From Allomuricauda sp. CP2A (GTDB lineage Bacteria; Bacteroidota; Bacteroidia; Flavobacteriales; Flavobacteriaceae): a stretch of 64,000 bases of DNA. This document shows positions 38,369 to 45,407 of this stretch, piece by piece. The stretch lies in the NCBI RefSeq assembly GCF_001683915.1, contig NZ_LXTT01000130.1:62001-126000 (forward strand). The letters are read 5' to 3'. The notes under the pieces were generated by a model. It worked only from the letters and a program-made list of their open reading frames with translations. It was not told where the DNA came from and made no database searches. Positions within the stretch are counted from its first letter, which is position 1. Every line of letters starts with the position of its first letter. Position numbers and translations under genes: made by a program.

Positions 38369-40633
38369 TCAAAAATTAACCGTGGCCCCAACCAAGAAAT
38401 TGATTCCAGCTTGGGGATAATACCCAGCACCTTCAATGGTGGTGATGGTTCCCGGATTGGAAAAATCATCATCATACGTGAAGAAATAGCCGTTGGAAAT
38501 AATATCGGCATCAAAAATATTGTTCACCAAACCAGAAAGAACAATGCTCTTCACAAACGATCCTGTCTCAATCACGTACTGCACATTAAAATCGGTTTGG
38601 GTATAGCTATCCAAGGTCGAATTTTCAGAATCGATGTTGCCCATGTACTGTTTTCCCACAAACTTTGACAAGAGTGAAACTTGAAAACTTTCATTAGGTT
38701 GAAACGAAATAACATTACCAGCCACCACTTGGGGCGAATAGGCAATATGGGTATTCCCCAAATCCTGAAGTTCGCCATCCCGTTGAAAAAAGAAATCGAT
38801 GTTCCTATTATCACTCAGCGCAATATTGGGACGCAGCCTAAACTTGTTCCCCAATCGTAGATTGGCATCCACTTCAAGCCCCAAACGGTAGCTGTCCCCT
38901 ACATTGGCACGGAGAGGTGCACCAACATCATTGAGTTCCCCGGTCAGCACCAATTGGTCCTTATAACGCATATAGTACACATTGGTATTCAACTGAAAAC
39001 CCGGTGAAACGTAGCGCCATCCCAATTCAAAATCGTTCAATTTTTCCGGTTTTGGGCTACCATTTTCATAATCGTTTCGGTTGGGTTCCCGGTTGGCCCT
39101 GGCATACGACAAATAGAAATTGTTGTTTGGGTTCAAATTGAAGGTAACGCCGGCCTTGGGGTTGAAAAAGTTGAAGGTATCATCCACCAACCCCGTATCA
39201 TCACCATTGGCCTGGTAACCAACACCTCTGTATTGCACATCTCCGAAAATGGACCATTTGTTGTTCAACTGATAATTGGCCTTGGCATAAACGTTCAGGT
39301 CGGTCTTTTTGGAATTGTCCTCGTAATAGCGATCTCCGATTTCACTGCCACTGGCATAACGGGCCCAAATGATTTCACCAAAATGGTCTCCTTTGTATTC
39401 ATTATAGCCTCCACCAAGAATTAATTTTAGGTTGTCCTTGTTGTAGGTGGCCGAAAAAACGGTTCCATAGAAATCATTGTCCAGCCATCTTCTGCGGATC
39501 AAATCGGTGGTGTTTATGGTTTCCCCACCTATGTCGATAGGCTCCAAACCATAATCAGCAAATCCTTCATCTTCCCTGTACTGCTCAAAAAACCCTCGTC
39601 CACGGGTATAATGCAGTGCCAAGTTGGTGCTCCATTCGGGGCTTAAGGTTTCATTCCAATGCAGTTGAAAATGGTCTTGTTTGTAATCATCAACCTCATT
39701 GTTGTAAAACTGTCTGTTTCCATTTTCATCGAAATATATCCCTGCCGAATTGTATGTGCGACCTTCCTCTTCCAACTCTTCCGCGGTTACACCGTTCCAA
39801 GCTTGATAGGTGATTTCATGTCCTCCAAAAAGCAATGCCTTCACCAGGGTGTTGTCATCTTTGTACACGCCTTGAAGAAAGTAGGAGTCCAAGTCTGATC
39901 GTGCCCTATCAATGTATCCATCCGAATTGATTCTGGACAACCGCCCCGATATTTCAAAATGGTCGCTAAGGATTCCCGTGCTGAACTTGATGTTGTTCCT
40001 GAGGGTATTAAAACTCCCCACGGAAGAGGAAATCCTGGCATAGGCTTCTTCAGAAAAAGCATCGGTCAACAGGTTTAAACTTGCCCCAAAAGCCGCTGCT
40101 CCGTTGGTGGATGTACCCACACCTCGCTGCAATTGCAGACTTTGGGTGGATGAGGCAAAATCGGGCATGTTTACCCAAAAAGTCCCCTGGGACTCCGCAT
40201 CATTGTAGGGAACACCATTGATGGTGACGTTTACCCTAGTGGCATCGCTACCACGCACCCGAATGCCCGTGTAGCCCACCCCAGCTCCTGCATCGGAAGT
40301 GGTGACCACGGCCGGTAAAAAGTTCATTAAAACAGGAACGTCCTGCCCCAAGTTTCGGGGGGTGATTTCCTCTTGATCCAAGTTGGAAAAGGTGATGGGA
40401 AACTCCTTGGTCACCCTAATGGCCTGCACCAGAACCTCGTCCAGCACCACTTTTTTTCCTTCCAAAGAATCGGTTTCCTGTTCTTGTGCGCTCAAACCAA
40501 GCGCCAAACCCGAAAGGGCCATTGTTGTGAATACGGTTTTAATACGATGACATTTGAAGTTTTTTGCCGATCGTCTTGTGCCACATTTTAGTGCTGTGGT
40601 CTTGCACTGAATAATTGAATAAAGCGGTTTCAT
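38369..40633 (-). CDS. TonB-dependent receptor under TPP riboswitch, probable thiamine uptake
   Basis: 754 residues. The hydrophobic signal (TVFTTMALSGLALGLSAQ) lies at about 33-50, preceded by 32 residues, so the true start might be later, but no ATG is better placed. The plug follows (VLDEVLVQAIRVTKEFPITFS...GIRVRGSDATRVNVTINGVPYND), then a 22-strand barrel with repeated aromatic strand ends and a C-terminal GINFLVGATVNF. Outer-membrane transporter driven by TonB. A thiamine pyrophosphate riboswitch 97 bp upstream on the same strand indicates that thiamine or a precursor is the cargo. No downstream partner gene; a PnuC-like transporter lies 7 kb away. Confidence 0.9.
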   Translation of the reverse strand: MKPLYSIIQCKTTALKCGTRRSAKNFKCHRIKTVFTTMALSGLALGLSAQEQETDSLEGKKVVLDEVLVQAIRVTKEFPITFSNLDQEEITPRNLGQDVPVLMNFLPAVVTTSDAGAGVGYTGIRVRGSDATRVNVTINGVPYNDAESQGTFWVNMPDFASSTQSLQLQRGVGTSTNGAAAFGASLNLLTDAFSEEAYARISSSVGSFNTLRNNIKFSTGILSDHFEISGRLSRINSDGYIDRARSDLDSYFLQGVYKDDNTLVKALLFGGHEITYQAWNGVTAEELEEEGRTYNSAGIYFDENGNRQFYNNEVDDYKQDHFQLHWNETLSPEWSTNLALHYTRGRGFFEQYREDEGFADYGLEPIDIGGETINTTDLIRRRWLDNDFYGTVFSATYNKDNLKLILGGGYNEYKGDHFGEIIWARYASGSEIGDRYYEDNSKKTDLNVYAKANYQLNNKWSIFGDVQYRGVGYQANGDDTGLVDDTFNFFNPKAGVTFNLNPNNNFYLSYARANREPNRNDYENGSPKPEKLNDFELGWRYVSPGFQLNTNVYYMRYKDQLVLTGELNDVGAPLRANVGDSYRLGLEVDANLRLGNKFRLRPNIALSDNRNIDFFFQRDGELQDLGNTHIAYSPQVVAGNVISFQPNESFQVSLLSKFVGKQYMGNIDSENSTLDSYTQTDFNVQYVIETGSFVKSIVLSGLVNNIFDADIISNGYFFTYDDDFSNPGTITTIEGAGYYPQAGINFLVGATVNF

Positions 40634-40634
40634 C

Positions 40635-40649
40635 CGTAAAAATTTTACG
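40635..40649. promoter_or_regulatory. Palindrome adjacent to the receptor start codon
   Basis: CGTAAAA-A-TTTTACG, a perfect 7-bp inverted repeat, starts 2 bp upstream of the ATG at 40633 and extends with one mismatch to ATTCG/CGGAT. It would cover the ribosome-binding region of the riboswitch-controlled mRNA. Confidence 0.45.
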
Positions 40650-40729
40650 AATAAAAGGGGTCATTATTCTTGTTACTATTTGATTTTTGTTTCTAAGGAA
40701 ACATAGAAATTCCAAGATGCGCCTAGCGC

Positions 40730-40839
40730 AATCCCTTGGCAGCATTACCCGCCCAGGTTCATTGGGTATAATCTCAGCTTGTCCTGAACTTGTTTAAGGA
40801 CCTGCCCAATTCAAGTTCGAGGCTTAAGCACCCCTTTGA
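40730..40839 (-). promoter_or_regulatory. TPP (THI-box) riboswitch
   Basis: Minus strand. The conserved core is present in order: AGGGGTGC (P2 side), then a variable arm, GCTGAGAT (the pyrimidine-binding J3-2 segment), ATACCC, GAACCTG, GGGTAATGC and CAAGGGA. These are the diagnostic segments of the thiamine pyrophosphate aptamer. The variable P3 arm contains a hairpin GTCCT...AGGAC whose plus-strand loop region, CCTGAACTTGTTTAAGG, is one base from the intergenic repeat hairpin at 3809 and 17112. Between aptamer and ATG are short hairpins (TGCG/CGCA; TTTCTA/TAGAAA) that could form the expression platform. The rest of the gap up to 40949 holds nothing else recognised. Confidence 0.92.
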
Positions 40840-40955
40840 GATGGCCACAAATGTATAATGCAGCACTCATTTTTCATAAGAATACGCAGAAATTAACTTT
40901 TGATAACAACTATGTGGTATCCCTCAATGCGTATATACTTTATCAACTGATGGCT

Positions 40956-43427
40956 ATGGACCATAAATCCAAGAGAAGGTTTACCTTAAAAATCATAAGC
41001 AGCTATGTGGTATTGGGCATTTTGGCGATTTTGGCCGCTGCTTTTATGTATTCCGAATTCAAAAATTATACGGCTTCACAAAACAAGGAAGATGATAGTT
41101 TGAAGTTGGTAAAGACCAATGTTTTGCTGACCAATCTGTATGAGGCCGAAAACCTTTCCAAGTTGGCCCTTCAAACCAAAAATCCAAAAAACCTTAGGGC
41201 CTATGCACAAAAAGTGGATTCCATCAATACCCTGATTGATTCTTTAAAACCATTGGTTGACAATGGCGTTGGCCATCAAGCTACGAAGTTGGACAGTGTG
41301 CAAAAATTATTGCAGCAAAAGGTGTTCAACAGTGCTGAACTTCGAAAACTAAAAGTGGAGAACGAAAATACGGCCTCCATTGATTCCATACTTGAAGCCT
41401 TCCATAAAATGGAAGTGGACATGGGCCGAATCACTCCACAGACCTTTGCCCCCAACTTTAATCAATTGTCCCCTAAAATGCAAGAATCCATCCGGGAATA
41501 TGTGGCCATTCTCAACAAAAACATCCCAAACCCCAACGGAAACACCAGTGCCAACAACATAGATTCCATTCTTCAGGTCTCCAAATCCATTTTAAACAAG
41601 GCCAAAGTTGAAAATGCGGCCATTGAACGCTCCATGTTTCAAAAAGAATTACAGATTTACAGGACCGACCTGGAGCTTTCACAGAAAATGAGGAGTATTA
41701 TTTCTGCATTTGAACGCGACATTGTGCAAAAAGCTTTTCGGAACAACCTCAACCAGCAACAAATTTTAAAAAGAAGTACCCGACTGGCCGGAGGTGCCAT
41801 TGTATTGGGCCTGTTGATCGTTATCCTTTTTACTTTTCTTATTTCTCAGGATTATTGGAAAATCCAACGCTATCGGGACCAACTGGAGCGGGAAAAGAAA
41901 AATTCGGAATCCATTCTCAAAAGTAGGGAGCAGTTGATTGCCACGGTGAGTCATGATCTACGAACCCCTTTGAACACCATCAGTGGTTATTCGGAATTGA
42001 TGGAACATAGCGGTCTCAATGAAAAGCAACTGAGATACCTGAAAAATGTCAAATCCGCTTCGGGCTACGTGGAGAATTTGGTCAATGACCTGTTGGATTT
42101 CTCAAAACTGGAGGCTGGGAAAATACATTTGGAACGGGTTCCTTTTGTGCTTTACTCCCTTATCGAGGAAACCGCACTGCATTTTAAGGAAATCCATTCC
42201 AAAAAAGAGGTGGAACTCCAATTTGATATTACAGAGGATTTGAGCAAACCCATTCTCAGCGACCCCTTTCGAATGCGTCAAATCCTTACCAATATTATTG
42301 GCAATGCGTTTAAGTTCACCGATAAAGGTTTCGTGAAAATCATTACTTCGATTGAGGAAAACAACACTGGGCAGAAAGCAATCATCAAAGTGGTGGATAC
42401 GGGTATCGGGATTGAAAAAGAAAAACAGGAACTGATTTTCAAAGAGTTTACCCAAGCGGAGAACACTACTGAGAAAAAATATGGCGGTTACGGTTTGGGA
42501 CTCACCATTTCGAAGAAACTGACCGAACTTTTGGGTGGAACCTTGGTGCTGGAAAGTCAAAAAAGCAAGGGAAGCACGTTTACCATCTCCCTTCCTTTTG
42601 AGTTTTCAGAAAATCCTATTTCAACTCAAATTACCGAAAAACAGTATTTTCAAAGCCGTTTGTCATTGCTTATTCTTGATGACGACGAATCCATGCTGGG
42701 ACTGTTGGAAGAACTATGTCGGGTCAATAAAATTGAAGTGCAAACCTTTACCAATTATTCCAAACTTGCAAAAAGGCCTCCCCAAAAGTACGATGCCGTC
42801 TTGACCGATATTCAAATGCCCAAGGTGGACGGTTTTGGCGTTTTGGAAAAACTAAAGCAAAATGAGTTGTCCCATTACAAGGGTCAACCGGTGATTGCCA
42901 TGACCGGGCAGAAAGTCCGGGACAAAACCCCATATATTGAGGCAGGATTTTTAGGGGTTCTTCAAAAACCATTCTCCAGCGAATCCCTGTTGGATATTCT
43001 ATCAAAAATCCATGTGTATTCGGAGCCTACCCATCATTCCATCCCCAAAAATGAGAAAGTTCCAAAACCAGCTACGGACCTATTCAATACGGAAAGCATC
43101 GCAGGTTTTTTGGACAATACCCATGCCGTTAGGGAAGTCCTTGAAGTTTTTATGGAGAATACCACCAAAAACATGGGACTCTTATTTTCGGCCATTGAGC
43201 AGAACGATACGGAAGAAATACGGTCCATTTCCCATAAAATGCTTCCGATGTTTCGTCAGTTACAAGTCAATGAGGTCATTCCAATTCTTGAGCGATTGGA
43301 ACATTTGAACGGAGAGGCTCAAAATAAACAGGCTTTTGCTGATTTAACCCGTTTGAAAAACACCATTTCCAAGCTGGAAAAAGCAATAACCAAATACTTG
43401 ACTACACTTCCAGTTGGTATTGGTTGA
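40956..43427 (+). CDS. Hybrid histidine kinase with receiver and Hpt domains
   Basis: About 823 residues from the ATG at 40956 (the ATG two codons earlier at 40950 is also possible; the frame is open from 40836). Transmembrane helix VVLGILAILAAAFMYS near 20, a coiled periplasmic sensor, second helix GGAIVLGLLIVILFTFLI near 280, then HisKA with His in TVSHDLRTPLNTISGY (about H333), ATPase domain (NIIGNAFKFTDKG, VVDTGIGIEKEK, YGGYGLGLTISKKL), a receiver with phospho-Asp in VLTDIQMPKVDGFG (about D618) and a C-terminal Hpt-like helix bundle with His in SISHKMLPMFR (about H760). A full His-Asp-His relay that presumably feeds the convergent NtrC-type regulator. Confidence 0.92.
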   Translation: MDHKSKRRFTLKIISSYVVLGILAILAAAFMYSEFKNYTASQNKEDDSLKLVKTNVLLTNLYEAENLSKLALQTKNPKNLRAYAQKVDSINTLIDSLKPLVDNGVGHQATKLDSVQKLLQQKVFNSAELRKLKVENENTASIDSILEAFHKMEVDMGRITPQTFAPNFNQLSPKMQESIREYVAILNKNIPNPNGNTSANNIDSILQVSKSILNKAKVENAAIERSMFQKELQIYRTDLELSQKMRSIISAFERDIVQKAFRNNLNQQQILKRSTRLAGGAIVLGLLIVILFTFLISQDYWKIQRYRDQLEREKKNSESILKSREQLIATVSHDLRTPLNTISGYSELMEHSGLNEKQLRYLKNVKSASGYVENLVNDLLDFSKLEAGKIHLERVPFVLYSLIEETALHFKEIHSKKEVELQFDITEDLSKPILSDPFRMRQILTNIIGNAFKFTDKGFVKIITSIEENNTGQKAIIKVVDTGIGIEKEKQELIFKEFTQAENTTEKKYGGYGLGLTISKKLTELLGGTLVLESQKSKGSTFTISLPFEFSENPISTQITEKQYFQSRLSLLILDDDESMLGLLEELCRVNKIEVQTFTNYSKLAKRPPQKYDAVLTDIQMPKVDGFGVLEKLKQNELSHYKGQPVIAMTGQKVRDKTPYIEAGFLGVLQKPFSSESLLDILSKIHVYSEPTHHSIPKNEKVPKPATDLFNTESIAGFLDNTHAVREVLEVFMENTTKNMGLLFSAIEQNDTEEIRSISHKMLPMFRQLQVNEVIPILERLEHLNGEAQNKQAFADLTRLKNTISKLEKAITKYLTTLPVGIG

Positions 43428-44733
43428 TTTTATTGTAAAGGGTCTTTCGGGTCATATCCAGGAGTTTGGCCGCTTTGGTCTTATTGAAATTGGTCTGTTT
43501 CAAGGCATTCAGAATCCGTTCCTTTTCATATTCCGATTTTGAAAAATTGGATGATTCCATTCTTCCCGTTCCATTGGCCACCACATCTGGAACGGATTGT
43601 ACCGTAACGGTATCTCCCTCAGAAAACAAAACAGCACGTTTTATCATGTTTTTCATTTCCCTCAGATTTCCGGGCCATGAATAGGTGCGGAACATTTGTT
43701 TTACCTCTTCCGAAAACTCCATGACTTCCTTGCCCAATTCCTCGTTGGACTTGTCCAGAAAATAATTGGCAAACAACATGATGTCCTCAGTGCGTTCCTT
43801 TAGGGAGGGCACCTCAATGGAAAACTCGTTCAGGCGGTGGTATAGATCTTCCCGAAAATCTCCTTCTTCCACGGCCTCCATCAGATTTTCATTGGTTGCG
43901 GCTATAATGCGCAGATCCAATTGGATTTCCTTGGTACTGCCTACCCGTTTAATCTTTCGTTCTTGAATGGCCCGAAGCAGTTGTACTTGATGTTCGTAGG
44001 AAAGGTTTCCCACCTCATCCAAGAAAAGGGTTCCGCCATTTGCAGCCTCAAAATGACCTATTTTATCCTCAATGGCGCCCGTAAAACTACCCTTGACATG
44101 GCCAAAAAATTCGCTTGTGGCAATTTCCTTGGGAATGGCGCCACAGTCTACGGCCACAAAATTTTGGCCTTCTCGCTTGCTGGCAGCATGAATGGCCTTG
44201 GCCGTAACCTCTTTTCCCGTTCCACTTTCCCCGGTCAATAAAACTGACATATTGGTGGGGGCCACCAATTGCACATATTGCTGTAGTTTCTTTGACTTTT
44301 TGCTCTCCCCGGCCAAAAAATGGCTTTGCCGTTCTTCTTTTTGGACTTTCCTTTCCTTTTGATCTATGGTGGGTTTGGCCTCAAGAGCATTTTGGATCAC
44401 GGATAGAATTTCCTCTGGGGTGAACGGTTTGGAAATGTAATCAAATGCTCCCCTTTTCATAGCGTTGACGGCGGTCTTTACCTCTGCATATCCTGTCATT
44501 AAAATGACTTGGGTCTTGGAAGATTCTTCTTTTATATGGGAGAGGAGAGAGACCCCATTTCCTTTCGGGAGCCTAACATCGGATAGAATGACATCAAAAG
44601 TGGAGGTGCTTAATTTTTCCTCGGCTTCTTTTATGGAATAGCTTGTGGAAACCTCAAAATCATGTCTCGTCAAAAACTTTTGCAGCATTTGACAAAAAGA
44701 AGTGTCGTCCTCAATGATCAAGATTTTGGGCAT
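43402..44733 (-). CDS. Sigma-54-dependent response regulator (NtrC family)
   Basis: 443 residues. Receiver with phospho-Asp 52 in VILSDVRLPKGNG, a central AAA+ domain with Walker A GESGTGKE (168-175), the sigma-54 contact loop GSFTGA (215-220, a variant of GAFTGA), Walker B GGTLFLDEVGNLS, and a C-terminal Fis-type helix-turn-helix (NFNKTKAAKLLDMTRKTLY). It activates transcription by RNA polymerase with sigma-54. Its 3' end overlaps the hybrid kinase gene by 26 bp, a likely cognate pair. The next gene upstream has a sigma-54-like promoter. Confidence 0.95.
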   Translation of the reverse strand: MPKILIIEDDTSFCQMLQKFLTRHDFEVSTSYSIKEAEEKLSTSTFDVILSDVRLPKGNGVSLLSHIKEESSKTQVILMTGYAEVKTAVNAMKRGAFDYISKPFTPEEILSVIQNALEAKPTIDQKERKVQKEERQSHFLAGESKKSKKLQQYVQLVAPTNMSVLLTGESGTGKEVTAKAIHAASKREGQNFVAVDCGAIPKEIATSEFFGHVKGSFTGAIEDKIGHFEAANGGTLFLDEVGNLSYEHQVQLLRAIQERKIKRVGSTKEIQLDLRIIAATNENLMEAVEEGDFREDLYHRLNEFSIEVPSLKERTEDIMLFANYFLDKSNEELGKEVMEFSEEVKQMFRTYSWPGNLREMKNMIKRAVLFSEGDTVTVQSVPDVVANGTGRMESSNFSKSEYEKERILNALKQTNFNKTKAAKLLDMTRKTLYNKINQYQLEV

Positions 44734-44800
44734 AATCGTGTCAGTATCTAATATACGATGCCAACAACTTTTGGGACTCCCAAGGTTTTATAAAATTATC

Positions 44801-44831
44801 ACAAAAAGAAAGGGCTGCACATGCAGCCCTT
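44801..44831 (-). terminator. Terminator of the small secreted gene
   Basis: AAGGGCTGCA-CA-TGCAGCCCTT, a perfect 10-bp stem, followed on the minus strand by TTCTTTTTG. It isolates the 44871-45173 gene from the response regulator gene downstream. Confidence 0.85.
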
Positions 44832-44870
44832 GCTAACCAAACTAACTAACCTAACACGGTATAAAAACTA

Positions 44871-45173
44871 TTACATTTCAATCCAGTTTCCTTCGGCATC
44901 AGCATACACGGTACCTTGGGTACCATCCTCCAAGGACAATTCCAATTTGTATTGGTCTTTGTCGTTTTTGTATGCTTTGTCGACCGTGGCAGTGGGGTAA
45001 TTTTGTGCCACGGCTGTTGTAACGGCCTCAGGAAGGTCAGAAACATTGATTTCCTCAAAATCCCCAACGGTGATCACGGTTGCTTTTTCTACATTCAACT
45101 CAGGAGTTTCTACACTGGCAAAAGCTGTGAATCCTACAAAAGATAGTACGGTTGCTAAAACTAGATTTTTCAT
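44871..45173 (-). CDS. Small secreted PepSY-like protein, putative sigma-54 target
   Basis: 100 residues. Signal peptide MKNLVLATVLSFVGFTAFA; the mature part is acidic, with INVSDLPEAVTTAVAQNYPTATVDKAY, KLELSLEDGTQGTVYADAEGNWIEM, which matches PepSY-like periplasmic proteins that interact with kinases or peptidases. It is a separate unit with its own terminator. Upstream, TGGCAC-N5-TTTCA resembles a sigma-54 promoter, and the neighbouring gene encodes a sigma-54 activator. A feedback role on the hybrid kinase is a plausible inference. Confidence 0.75.
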   Translation of the reverse strand: MKNLVLATVLSFVGFTAFASVETPELNVEKATVITVGDFEEINVSDLPEAVTTAVAQNYPTATVDKAYKNDKDQYKLELSLEDGTQGTVYADAEGNWIEM

Positions 45174-45207
45174 GGTATATGATTTTAATTGTTAAACTTG
45201 ACTATCT

Positions 45208-45237
45208 ATATGAAAAACCAGTGCCAGTATTTCATAT
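45208..45237 (-). promoter_or_regulatory. Sigma-54-like promoter within an inverted repeat
   Basis: Minus-strand TGGCAC (45226-45221), five bases, TTTCA (45215-45211) matches TGGCAC-N5-TTGCA with one mismatch in the -12 element. The motif is bracketed by ATATGAAA/TTTCATAT (45208-45215, 45230-45237). About 38 bp before the ATG at 45173. Farther upstream GTATA-N5-TATAC (45335-45349) and two TGTGTA boxes (45303, 45313) could be activator sites. Confidence 0.5.
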
Positions 45238-45407
45238 CAAGCACAATTTGACATAATCAACTGAAAACATGTTTGTTATGGGGCTGGGTCGATTTACCCG
45301 ACTGTGTAAAATTGTGTAGAGAGCCTTTCAAACCGTATACTTTTTATACAAGAAAAGCCCCCAAAACCACAAGTTGGGTATATTTACACGAGCTTTAAAT
45401 GAAGTTA

